Source: Hybos culiciformis
Lineage: Eukaryota > Arthropoda > Insecta > Diptera > Hybotidae
Direction: 5' to 3'
Assembly: GCA_964007475.1 (NCBI GenBank)
Contig: OZ023273.1
Coordinates: 114,313,812 to 114,377,811, forward strand
Length of the DNA stretch: 64,000 nucleotides
Of the stretch, positions 51,501 through 64,000 are shown one piece after another. Made by a program: the position numbers and the translations under genes. The notes under the pieces were generated by a model. It was given only the letters and a program-made list of their open reading frames with translations, did not search any database and was not told the origin of the DNA. Each line of letters begins with the position of its first letter. Positions within the stretch are counted from its first letter, which is position 1.

Positions 51501-52684
51501 GGATATTTAAATCTATGCTATTATTTTATTAAATTCCTCCTATTTTAAGTTATAATTATGTACAAGTAATAGGGATAATATATATCATTTTGAGAATTAT
51601 AAGTGTATAATAAATTTTGAATAATTATCACCTTTCGAGGATTATACATAGTTTCAATAGAAATAAATTAAAAATATATTAGTAAATTTGAAGTATGAAA
51701 GTAGCAAATATAAATTTTTGTTTTCTGTATTATTCAAAAAATTTCTGAATCTTAAACTCTTATTCGTTATTTTGGTAAACAATTGGGAATTAATTGTCTC
51801 GATTATAGCATAATCATGACGTTATGAAGTAAGTATTAAAAGAGAATATTTGAGTTGAGTCCAGTCGAAACTAAGAGAACAAAAGTCTTAACAAATATTG
51901 CTCTTACAGCTAAACTTAATAACTAAAAAATGTAATCAAAACTCAAACTGAAAAAGGAAAACATTTAGTTTTATTCTAAGCATCTTTAACTTAATTTGCT
52001 TGACATTTTTTGCCAAATTAACTCTTAGTTCATTATAGGTATCATAATATCGGGAAATCCCCACGAAAATGTTTTTAGGAAAAAAAACACAGGATTATCT
52101 TTTTATCTAATACGTTATCCACCCAACAATCATTATAAAAAATCAATTTCTATACATATAGTCAATATTTTATTCTTTGTCTTTTATTTAATGACATTTA
52201 CTTAACCCATCATCAATATTTTATATTTTTTTTTTTTTGTTAAAAAACACAATTAAAAAATTGATAAAAATTTCAAATAAATTTTTATTTTCTCCTTTTT
52301 TTTTTTTTGCATCAATTTATTTGATAAAAAATGCACTGCAGTCATTTTATATAAGTAATTTAAATAAACCCTGTAACCATCTGTTATTTTATTTTTTGTT
52401 ACTTTCCAAGCCAAAAAACCTCTAAACTAGCTATTAAATATGACATCAATTTTTTATATGACAAAAATAAATAAAAAAAAAAAAGAAATTAAAAAAAAAA
52501 TTGTTTGATATAAAATCCTTTTCTATAAAAATTTTGCTTTCATCTCTTATCGTTGATGATATTGAAAAATGAACATAGTTAATAGGAAAATCAATGGAAA
52601 ACCCCTTAGGAAAAAAAAAATGTGTTTGGTTTTTGCAAAAAATTTCCAGTCAAAAATTGTCACATTTTAAGACTTCTTTTAAAA

Positions 52685-52726
52685 ATAATTTTTCTCTGCT
52701 TAAGCTTCACGAAAAAGGACGAAGCT
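52685..52726 (+). repeat. Imperfect hairpin
   Basis: TTAAGCTTCACG pairs with CGAAGCTTTAA across a short loop. Unassigned; could be the tip of an old foldback element. Confidence 0.4.
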
Positions 52727-53185
52727 TTAATTGCTGATAGCTTGGAAATTGTTACTTCTTGGATTATTGAAAAATTTAACATTTTGTAATATTAAAATAA
52801 GCTTAATTCTCATCAATTTATTGATTGCAATAAAATTTAATATTTTTAAAATTTCCGATTAATTATTTAAACCTGAAATAAATCCATCCGTCAAAAACTA
52901 ATTTTCATTAAATACTTTTCTTTTTTTTTTACATAAATGCCGTTTAAATAATAATATACATAATAACGTTCATAATATTTTCCTCATATGAAAATCATTT
53001 TTTATCCTTTTTTTTTAATAAAATTTTTTACAACCATGTGGTGCGCCCTGTCATTTCTGAAATTGTACATATATATGCAATGCTGTGATGTGTGACGACA
53101 AATTGGCGCTTAAAAATGTCATATTTAACGATTTCAGGGAGTCAAATGGGGAGAATATATTCATTCTGTTGTTGAAATTCGAAAA

Positions 53186-53208
53186 AATAATAATAATAAT
53201 AATAATAA
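53186..53208 (+). repeat. (AAT)n microsatellite
   Basis: About seven units. Confidence 0.85.
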
Positions 53209-54578
53209 AAAAAAAGAATTTATATATAGAAAAAGATCATAATAAAAATATGATTTTAAATTGCTTTATTAGGCGTAAATTTTTTTTTTTAATAGCAAAC
53301 AACTCCCATATTTTTTTTTTAACTTTTTTTTTTTGTACCAAATATGATGCAACTATATAGATAAGTTATATATAGAGTATAGATATTTTAACTTCAATTA
53401 TATATATATTGTTAAAAGTTAATAATTTTTTCACACTATGTTCATTAAATTTACTTGTACTTATACAAAATACGGATGGCAACCACACCCCAGAACTTAG
53501 ATTTTAAAAATTAGATTTTGAAAAGAAGAAGAAATACAAAATTAAATTTTTTTTATCTTTAATATGTCGTTTATAAAGTGTGAAAAAAATAAAAAATTAT
53601 ATAATGTTAATTTTAAATTATTTTAAACAGTGTGCTGCCAAATTAATTTCAATTACATAATATTAAACCGCCCTTGATATTTTTTTTGATAGGTACTTTT
53701 TTCGTTTTCATTGTCATTGGGCGGTAACCCAATTTAAGTTTTAATTTTGATTTTGAAATAACAAAAAATAAATATAAATATAGGCTAAATAGGGTTTGGA
53801 AAATTAAAAAATAAATCTCATAAATTTAAATATCATTTAAATGCTAAATTAATTTATTAATTTGTTTTCATTTTTTGAACAATAAATTTTAGCTTGTCAG
53901 TTTTTTTATTCAATTTATTTCATTGATTGAAAAAAAAAAAAAAACGCGCGCGCCAAATTCAAATTTTCATTGACACCAAAAAAAAAAAAAAAAACGAAAG
54001 ATTTTCCACATCAATTGTTAATTTTTCATTCAAATCAAAAAGACATTTTAGCAAAAAAAATAAAAACATGAAAATAAAGAAAAATCAATAAAAAAAAATT
54101 ATGTAATTTTTTCATACTCGCGTGATTTTTTATTTCATCACGTTCCTCTGTTTTTGTACTCACACAAAATTAACAAAATTTTTTTTTAAAAAAGAAAACA
54201 AGATATAAAAAAAAAATCACCATTGCACACAATTCTAATAAATTAAAAATTTAATTGAATTATTTTTATTTTATTTTTTTTTGTTTGATTGCTTTCTTTG
54301 TCCACAATATTATTTTCATGTCGTTCTTTCCGTTTATCATTATCATTAATTTTTTTTTTTTTTTTTATTATTACTTATTATTTTATTTTATTTTCTTTTA
54401 TTATTTATATATAAAAAAAAAATATTTCTTTTTTTTTTCACATTTATGTTTGAAAATTAATAATTTAACAACAGAAAATTGTTTGTGTTAGCACTAAAAC
54501 ACACGAAAAAAAAAAAGTTTAATTTAAAAAGTACTACACAGTATTGTTATCGCATCATAACATTAATCTTCTAACATT

Positions 54579-54580
<2 letters not shown>

Positions 54581-54634
<54 letters not shown>
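54581..54634 (+). repeat. (AT)27 microsatellite
   Basis: 54 bp of uninterrupted AT, the longest simple repeat in the window and likely polymorphic. Confidence 0.95.
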
Positions 54635-57600
54635 TGAATGATGGTTTTTACATACTGTGATAGTACTTTTTATTGAAGGAAGGTTTTGATTTCGAATACA
54701 TGTTAATCTTGTAATTGATTACGTCTACTTGTAAACGGTTTCGTAGTTCTATTTCCCTGAAAACAAAAGGTTTTTATTATCAGGATATACGGAAGTTTGT
54801 TTCGAACGGTTCGTCCACTTTGATATCTGAACAAACTAGCCAGACATGCTTTTTGAATCAGAAGTTTGCCATAATTTTGGGAATTTCGTAATTATTCTGA
54901 CTTATGATAATTTTACAAAATAAACTGTACTTAATTGAGTAAATCTTATATCAAAATTTTTATTTAAAAAATTCTATATTGCGTGGTTTTGCATTAAAAG
55001 AAAAAATCGGTACTGATTATTTTGGTTAAAAATACAACGGAAATACTATGAACAAAAAATAAAATCTACTTATATTTGAAATTTCTACACTGAATTTTGT
55101 TTTAATAAATATGTATATCATAAATATTTTATTAAAGCCATGATAAAAAGCCATGGTATAAGATCAAAAGTTATAATTTAAAACTGGTAATTTTTTTTCA
55201 GTGTATTTTTTATAGTAGTAGGTTACATGCAATCAATATACAGTGATGACCCAAAATGCATCAACATAATAAAAACTAATTTATTTATGTAAGTTGCTAC
55301 ATTATTATTATATTTATATACACTTATGTATATTTTGAAGCACATATTTAACTGAAATAATATTATTTACATATATTTTTTAATAATATTAAAATTTATA
55401 GACATTAAATTTTTTTTATTTTAAGTGAAAGATAAGTGATGGGGAAAAAAAAACAATCGAAATAAAATTATAATTTAATTTTTTTTTAAATTCAAACAAT
55501 CATTAAAATAAATTAAAAGAAAAATCATCAGAGAACTGATTATTTCAGTTAATTTATTATAAAAAATTAAAAAAAGAAAAAAAAAATTTTAAAAATAACA
55601 AAAAACGATTCTTGTTGAAAAATGTACAGAGTGATGACAATGAATTAGGTTAGGCTGTCTTGATGATGCCCTTTTGTATTCCCCTTCAACCAAATATAAA
55701 AAACGTCAATTATAAAAATTTAATCATAATAAAAAGAAGGAAAAAAAAAACAATTTAAAATTATAATTCTTTTTATTTATATACAGAAATGAAAAACGAA
55801 AAATCTTTTTTATTGAAAAAGAACATAAATTAAAAATTATTTGTGATTTTATTTTATTTTTTTTAAAATTCTATTCTTAAAAAATATACACAATTTTTAT
55901 ATAGACTCTGCTTTTAAAGTACAAAAAAAAACAAAAATTCATAGCAGCTCCTATTGTTAAATAAAAATTTATGATTAATTTTCTTATTAAAAATTTTAAG
56001 TGAAAAATTTCATAACAGACTATGTCTATAAGACTTTTAATAGAAGTATATGAATTTTTCTTTCAATAAAAGTTCTTACAGAGATTCACTATCTGTGATA
56101 GTGTTATAGGATGAATTGTAACATCTCACAGAAGAATTTCTTCCGTTGCGTTAGATTGGAATAAAAATTTATAATCGAACGTTCCTCTACGAAAAATTTT
56201 CATTTTAACACAAAAAAGTATACCCATGCTAGAAAAATTTGTGTTAAAGCCTGCTGATAGGCCGATTTTAATTATAACCAGCGCTGTATACTCAAAGAGT
56301 TATCAGTTTTTGTGAGACCCTTTTAAAAATGTTAAATTTTTGGGTTTTCACTTTTACATATAATTAATCTCCTCAATACATTTTTTTTAATTCAAATTGA
56401 ATTTACTTTTGAAAACAAAGATTTCATAACACATTATTACATTACGTGCAAAAAAAAAAAAATTGTTATTTTTATATGATTAACATAGTTTTACAAAATA
56501 TTGAATGTATCCACCATATTTATCTATATTATGTTTTGCTTCTACATGGTTCTTCATATAAGGTCTTCATGAATGTGTTAAGTGTTGTTATAGTTTGTGT
56601 ATACTCTTCTGAGCACTTTAATTTCAATTTCAAAAGAACTAGATCAAAATTTTTGTTTTTTTTTTTTTTTTTTGTGTTTTAGCTTAATCATGAAAAAAGC
56701 TCGTGTGTGCATAATTTGTGCTAAATTTAAATAAAATTATCTTTTGTAACTAGTTAATAAAATTTATTCAGTTAATTAATTTTTAGTTGTATATATTTTG
56801 CACAAATTTATGCAATTAGTAAATGTAATAAAAATTCTTGAAATATTTTTGTGTTAAAATTTGAAATTTTCGAAAATAATTTTATTTTAGTTTTGTGTTG
56901 GCTATAGATAATGTGATTAAGGTTGGAAATCAACTTTTATGTGATACTCTGATCAGAACTGTGCCGACTACATAGTTTCGTGTTACCCTATTAATTATAA
57001 CTTAAAAATTAAAATTAGTACAACTCAGCCTATAAAACTGTTTAATTACAAATTTAGTAATCATCACCATAAATACAAAAAAAAAGAAGATTTCGCTTCA
57101 AGATTTAAAATAAATATCTTTTTAATACCCTTAACAAAAAAAAATAAAAAACAAAACTTTAAAAATCAAAGTCAAATCATTTAAATCATTTTATTTAAAA
57201 AAACCATTTTTCATAAAGATTGGTTGTTGACTCGCCTTGTATCTTATTTGAAGATACATTTTTCATTTATAAAAGAAGAAAAAAAAATATTTAATTGATT
57301 ACACCGAAAGACTTTTTCACAGCACTACATTTTACAATACTGCTTAGAAAACACATATTTTAATAAAACCAATGAAATGATTTTATTAAAAAAAAAGTTG
57401 TTGGCAAACTAATATTTTTAGGGAAATTTATGTTGTATTATAACATTTTTATCTTCAAAATATACAACAGTTTCTTACAAACGAAGTACAGGGCCAGATC
57501 CTAGTTCGAAGCAATTTTTTAAGTTTCTCTAATCGATATCCTATCTGTACCTTAAATACTAATCGGAATTTAATGGTAAAAAAAATGTAAAATATACAAA

Positions 57601-58355
57601 TTTTGAATGAAATCTTTTAAAACCATTTGCTGATTGAAAGGCTTTAACTCCGAAACTCGAAATGATAGAATCACAATTTGAGATTTCACATACTTGAGCA
57701 ATTTGAGCTGTTCATTACTTATAATCATTTTAAAACATCAATGGAAAACGGACTTAAAATTATTTAAGAAAGTCTTTAGAAAGTTAATACATTGCATCGA
57801 TGTAGTTTTTAACTAATTTCTCATTATCTAATAACTATTCAGTAAACGTCATAAAGTATTTTATATACTTATGTTTTATAATAGCAGTCAATATTAAAAC
57901 TTAACAAAATATTAGATTATGTATGAATTTAATGCTCAAACTATTAGTTCTATTTGATACTAAAAAACAACATAAAAAATTCATAAACTGGGAGTTATTA
58001 ATGACTTTCTGATTAATTTCGGATTACAAAATTACTACTTGAATTACGTAGTACATAGTATGTTTATCTTTATGGGAAACTTGCAGGAATATCATAAATT
58101 AAAAATATCTACCTCTATAATAGAGAAAAAAGAAACTATTTTTTTTAATAAACAAAATTTATGTTTATCAGAAACAAAAATCTTGCTGGAATTTCATGAA
58201 GAAATCAAAATCAATTTATAAAAGAACTTACAAAAAAAAAAGAGAACCAAAATATGTTTTCGTAACAAGCATAATATTAAATATCTTATAAATTGTAAGT
58301 AATGCAAATGGGAAAAAAAAAAATAATAATTTTCTGGTAACTAGGTAGCTGACAA

Positions 58356-58358
<3 letters not shown>

Positions 58359-58389
<31 letters not shown>
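58359..58389 (+). repeat. (AT)n microsatellite
   Basis: About 15 units. Confidence 0.9.
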
Positions 58390-58395
<6 letters not shown>

Positions 58396-61300
58396 TCATT
58401 CATATTTATATATGAAATGAAAAAACATAGTCAAACATTTATTCCACGGTTACTTAGTAGCAACAGATAAGGTGTATTACAAATAAATAATATTTTTTTG
58501 TAATATGTTTGTACATAATATTTTTCTGCTAATCAATTAGCTGTACATAGTAAAAGATACTTACCATATTTTTTTTATTAATATAGCTAAAAGTTATTCG
58601 GCACGGCATTAATCTGTTTATATAAAAATAATTAGTTACCAATTTTAAAAACTGTCAGTTTTAATTATCGTGCACTTCAATTATGAAGTGTAATCTTCTA
58701 CTTTACTTTTAAGCCACAGATAATTCCAAACAACATTTAGCAGCTATCGAATTCAACTAAAAATTCTAAATCCTTAAATCCTATTAACATTCTTTTACGA
58801 AAGTTATTATTAAAGCTAATATAATATGGATGCGATTTTATCAAAATGTTACTTTTGTACATTTAATAGTTTTTTGCTTATATTTCCTGAATGGTGAAAA
58901 TGAAAATAAATTGAAAGGCGAAACCAAGTCAAAAAAAATTCAATGCCAAAAAAAAAAGCTCTGTAACTAATCGTTTAATCTTAATTGGTTTAATAACACT
59001 AAAAAGGGACAATCATTTTTTTCTTTTTTTTTTAATGATTAAAGTTTCTATATATGTATTTGTTTTGCCTTTTCTTCTTCTTATTCTTTGCAGATGGTTT
59101 GTTTTGATGGTATAATTTTACCATTTTTGTAATCTTATTTTATGACTAAAGATTATAAAGATTATTTAATTTTTCAACTAATTTTAAGATTGCCCAATAT
59201 AAAAATATATGTATTATATATATATTATATTTGTATTGGCTTGGAAAAACATAAAAAGAAATTTTTTTTTGACTTACTTTTTGCGTTAAATTTCGCAAAA
59301 AAAAAGAAAATAGATTTAAGTTTAAAATAGAAATAATTTTCATTTAATTGAAACTTGAAATGAAATTGTTAACAAAAACAAGATAAATTATTTTTAATTT
59401 TAAATATTCGAAGAGAACTATTAAAGTGAGAGTTCAAGTTGATCTTTAGTGCCAGCAACAGGCCAATTTTTAAAATTACACTTCCAACTTTTTTTCTTTC
59501 TAAAGTGAGATCACATATTTTGAAGAAAATATTTACTAAAAAGGTTTATCAAATTCCGTTTCATTCATTAAGTTCTTTTAAAAACAAATTAAGTATATAT
59601 AATTCTCTTTCTCAAAACAACTATACTTTGATGCATGACACCATTAAGGGTTTTATGACAAAAAATATTTATTGTATGTATCAAAAATCATTTCACATCA
59701 CACCACAAAAATGTTTTCACTTTTCAAATGTCCTCAAATCCCAAAAAAATTATACCTTAATTTTCCCTTATTATCCTTTAATGGCCTAGAATTTTCATAC
59801 ATACATAACATAATACACAATTATTTCTAAAATATGTAAAGATAACTTATATTATATTGAAGGATTCAAATCAAATGCGTGCAAATAATAATTTAGTCCA
59901 AAAAGTCATACTACTAAAATAAACCACAAATTCATAGTCAAGGGACTGTTTTTCATTTATATATTTCTTTTTTATTTTTTATTGCCAAAAAATATATAAT
60001 ATTTTGTATATATACATCTCATGTGTATTAAACTAAATAGAAAGTTATAGGAAAAATTGATGTGCTTATTTCTTAAAGAAACTTCTTCTTTTGCCATCAT
60101 TATTATTATTATAAGAAAATTTAAAAAGAAAATCATAGTATCATAGTTAGTTTTATGTTTGGTTATTAAGCTAAAAAAAAAAAAAAATTTAATAATATAT
60201 TTATTTTCTTTATACTTAAAAAGGATATAAATTGCAGGGATATTAGATAAAAACTGTGGCTTTTTGGTTAAAAATCATGAAAATGGACACTAGTTTACTA
60301 TGATAATAATAATATGGCACAAAAAACATCAAAAAAAAAAAAAAACAAAAAACTGAAATTTGATATTTTTTTAACACAAGACAAATACATATTATCCTGT
60401 GGGTAGTTTTTTCATATAATTTATATACATATATGTATTACATAAAGTATAATGTACCAAAACAAAAAAAAAAAAGGATTTCATTTATAAGCTTATTTTA
60501 GGATTTTCGGTTGCAATAAAAATATTTTATTATGAAAAATTTTTGGGACTGATTATAAATTATTTTTGATTCAATGAAGATTTGTTATAAATTGACTTTA
60601 ATTTGTATTTAAATTTAAAATATAATATTAAGACTTAAAGTATAATATTTTGTTCCGTCAGTGATTCCAAGACTTAAGATGGCTTTAATCAGAGTTCTTT
60701 TTGATTTTAATAGAAAAGTTTATCAGCTGCGATTAATCTAAATACCTTTTTATATATATGCCTATCCCAAATTGAAATATTTTTTAAAAATTATTATAGA
60801 ACAAGTGTCTTCAAATTTCTTTACGTACAATATAGACAAAAGCTTGCTCTATTTTTATTGGTATTATTACTATTTTTTTTTAACTTTGTTTTAACATATT
60901 TCCATAACTGACATTTAATAATAAAATGCTTATGGCTACTTAGAGTTCACCCAACTAACGTGTATACAATTCTGTCCCTTTTAGGATTCAAAATTACCTC
61001 TACAAAACTTAAAAAAAAAAAATTTCATGTAAATAAATAGTTTTTGTATACCTAAATACTTTCATTATCTTTTTCAAACTAATGTTGTTTTGTTATAACA
61101 CGAATAAGACATTTTAAGTTTTCATAATTTCTCCCAGAGGCCTATTTAAGTTCACATACATATATATACAACATCATTTAGCAAACAAAAATATAATATT
61201 ATAAAAAAAAAAAAAAAATCAAACTTTTTCTTAAAAAAAAAAAATGAATAAAAAATAAAATAAAATTGTTTGCTGAAAATATTTCTTTTTCTCAAAATAT

Positions 61301-62887
61301 TTTTCCTTTATATTATGAAAACTGAAAATAACAATGTTTTTTCTTTCAATAAAAATTCTTTTGTCTCTTATCGCCTTAAGGGATTTTTCTTTTTATACAG
61401 ATTTTCACTTTTGTTTCTTTTTATGTTTCCAAAAAAAAAAAAAAACTTGATGTCCTCAAAAAAAGTTTCCTTGGACATTATATTATATGTATGTATATAG
61501 AAACAAGGAACAAAAATCTATTATTTTATATAAAAAATAAGGAAAATCTTTTTTTGTTTTTCCAAACAAAAAAAAAAAATAAATAAAAAGGATATTATTT
61601 TCATACAATTATGATGACAATTTTCAACACAAAAAAAGCTAGTAGGGTTTTAAATCAGTTACAGGGAGTGCTAAATATTTCAATTGTGGAAAAATTATAG
61701 TTGAGAAATCAAAGTGATTGAATACAAACAACTTCAATATTTCATATGTCAAATTGCTTCAATAAAACGTGTGCTTAAGTGAATATAACAGATTATGTGT
61801 ATGAGATCCGTCACTGAAATGTAGCATATACCTACTTGCTGGTAGCTTCATTTTAGTGTCAGAAAAGACAAATTTGTAAAATAAGGTGATTTATATGGCA
61901 CATTCTTTGTAAATTAGCTTCTTGGTCATCAGAATGTCATCAGTTAAAATACTTATAATTAAATGTAACTCCCACATTATACAGCTGAACTTAAAAAAAA
62001 ATCTTGAACTATTTTTCTTCACAAACTTTAGTGCCAACATGAAGTATATAAATCATTTTTAATGTAAACAATAAACTTATAAATTATATTATTATTTAGG
62101 TTCTTGGCATGACTATGAATTATAATTAATTTTATATATAGTACATTTTATTGTCCTATGCCTATCACAGATACTCTTAACCTAATTATAGAATTTTAAA
62201 TGATCCTTGGCATGGTATATCTATGAAAAGAAGGATTTCAAGGCATTTTCTAAGACTGATTTGCTAAAATATATAAGAATAATAGGATAGAAAGTGAATT
62301 CAATAATGGGTCACGAAACAAAACCAAAAAAAAAAATAAAAAATTTATGTTTCGTAGTATTTTCTAAAAAAGATATTAAATAAAATATAATCAAATAAAA
62401 TGAAAAAAAAAAAAGGAGAAAATAATCATAATTCTTTTTTACTTTTTGGGTGGCAATAAATACTATACTATAATACTTATAGTAGGATCCCTTTCTAAGT
62501 ATAGAAATTTTATAACACTTTCGTCTTTGAAAAGTGATAAAGCTTATCATTCGTTTTTCTTTTCTTTTTATGATACTTTTAATGGGCTGATAAAAATATA
62601 TATATGTATAGGTATACATATTTTGATTGTGGTGTGGAAAGGAAAAATAGGGAGTTGTTGAAAATTGTAAATTAGATCTATAAATTTACTTCCTTAAAAT
62701 GTGGGACTAGACAATATATTTGTAAAAGAAACATAATATTTTATAAAAAGTTTTTAGAGAGATCAATGTTGTTTTTCAAAAAATTTTAAATATACTTATA
62801 TCTTTACAAATTTATGAAAATTTTTTAGCTTACAAATAATGAGAGTAAGTATAGTAAATTCATAATAATATAGAGGTAGTTGTATGC

Positions 62888-62921
62888 ACTGACATATAAG
62901 ATAGAACTGACATATAAGATA
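62888..62921 (+). repeat. Direct repeat, 18-bp period
   Basis: ACTGACATATAAGATA occurs at 62888-62903 and again at 62906-62921, perfect. Confidence 0.85.
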
Positions 62922-64000
62922 CCCAGTCAAAATAGTAATGTACACAAAACCATAACAATCAATCGAGAAATGAACAAACTCATTTCCATATAATATCAAA
63001 ATCCATTTTAATATTTTCTTCTTAATTTAAAACACAAATTAACTAGAAAGGATCCCTAAATTCATTTATAATTAAATCCTTTTTTTATTATCGTTTATTA
63101 TTTAATTTTAATTCAGTAAAAATTGTTTTGTTTTTGTTTACAAATTAAAATAAATGATTTTTTCAAGGATTTTTCATTCAAAATATAAAAATTCCTCTAA
63201 ATAAAATTTGAAAAACACAAACGTTGATTAAATTTTATTTCTAAAAACAATTTTTTGTTCGTAAAAAAATATAACGAATTTTTTTTTAATTTTATTAAAA
63301 AATTTTGTATGAATAAAAGTCGAAGTTTGTACTAACTTCTGGCATTTACTTAAATAGGTAAATTTATGTGTAATTCTGTTCCGAAAAATTCAATATTCAT
63401 ATTAAAATTAGACATAAATTTAATTTTATTTCAAGTTTCATTTAAAAAATTAATTTTATAAACTTTGATACTCGGGAGTACTTACAAAAAAAAAATAGAA
63501 TACTCGAATCAATTTATATATTACTTAATTAAAGATTTTATTTATTTTTGGTAATTAACAGAATTTATATGAAAAAATTATCTCTTTATCACCAATGAAA
63601 TATATAAAAAGATGGTAAAAGTCCTGATTTTTGACAAAAATATAATAAATCCTTTCTGAATATATAAAAAAAAACATAAATTGACTCTCATTAAAAAAGA
63701 ATTTGATTTAAATAAAAAAATATATATAATAATGCTTTTTATCTTCATATAAAAATCCTTTTTTTTTACTTCAAAAACCGAATTCATATAAAAAAAAAAC
63801 ACGAAAACAACTAAATTGACAATATTTATGTATAAAGATATTTTAGAAAAATAATAAGAAATGACAAAATATTATGATTAAATTGCGTTATGTTGTCTAA
63901 CAGAAATATTGAATTGAACTTTCGTGTACAAGGTCGTATTCTCTTTAATATAGTAAACATATTGAAATTTGTAAAAAAAACCTCAATCAGGAAAAGGGAA

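Larger units (their letters stand above)
45757..64000. other. AT-rich non-coding DNA, probably Trim9 upstream intron
   Basis: About 18 kb without a supported gene. It holds (GTC)n near 46121, (AAT)n at 53186-53208, (AT)27 at 54581-54634, (AT)n at 58359-58389, and an 18-bp-period repeat at 62888-62921. The window ends inside the same kind of sequence. Confidence 0.5.

Noticed and set aside
55646..55655. TTAGGTTAGG, insect telomere-like repeat
   Set aside because: Only two units; no array.
59439..59789. 116-codon plus-strand frame
   Set aside because: TTG start, S/F/K/Y-rich, no motif, no supporting signals; likely chance.
1..64000. CRISPR arrays, bacterial operons, ribosome binding sites
   Set aside because: The sequence is eukaryotic; the tandem repeats present are microsatellites or transposon minisatellites without regular spacers.

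Overview
The window is eukaryotic and very AT-rich: homopolymer A and T runs everywhere, (AT)n and (AAT)n microsatellites, almost no long open frames. Short exons with GT/AG borders, a tRNA-Arg-primed Ty3/Gypsy element, a LINE fragment and a hAT-type element all point to an animal, and the protein similarity points to an insect. I cannot name the order or species.

The only host gene I can support is on the minus strand at the left edge (1292-3638). Four phase-0-joined exons encode the end of the coiled coil and the COS box of a Trim9-type (TRIM9/TRIM67, class C-I TRIM) E3 ubiquitin ligase. The RING and B-box exons should lie upstream on the minus strand, so beyond 3638. I found none up to 64000. 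The FN3 and SPRY exons should lie beyond position 1. On this reading most of the window (3639-64000) is one giant intron or several long upstream introns of Trim9, but that is inference. A decayed coding-like stretch of unknown family lies at about 142-595 (+).

At 18481-24047 sits a complete, apparently very young Ty3/Gypsy-type LTR retrotransposon, antisense to Trim9. It has two 502-bp LTRs that I read as identical, a 4-bp GTAC target duplication, a 15-nt primer-binding match to tRNA-Arg(ACG), a polypurine tract, a long leader with a tandem hairpin array, and one 535-codon ORF. That ORF joins a Gag-like region to a duplicated protease-like motif whose catalytic Asp is Asn, then to the pre-integrase segment and HHCC zinc finger. 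Reverse transcriptase, RNase H and the integrase catalytic core are absent. Young LTRs on an element without RT imply that it was mobilised in trans.

At 43796-45756 is a nest of repeats. It holds a 183-bp near-perfect foldback with a 3-nt loop, then a 343-bp unit with 19-bp terminal inverted repeats and an internal 31-bp tandem array. Next comes an older repeat split by a 1126-bp hAT-type element with 18-bp perfect TIRs and an 8-bp target duplication. That hAT element itself contains a 5'-truncated Jockey-type LINE on the minus strand.

The remaining stretches (3639-18480, 24048-43795, 45757-64000) look like AT-rich intronic or intergenic DNA with microsatellites and small repeats. Most six-frame ORFs there start at TTG or GTG, are rich in F/I/K/N/Y and resemble nothing I know.
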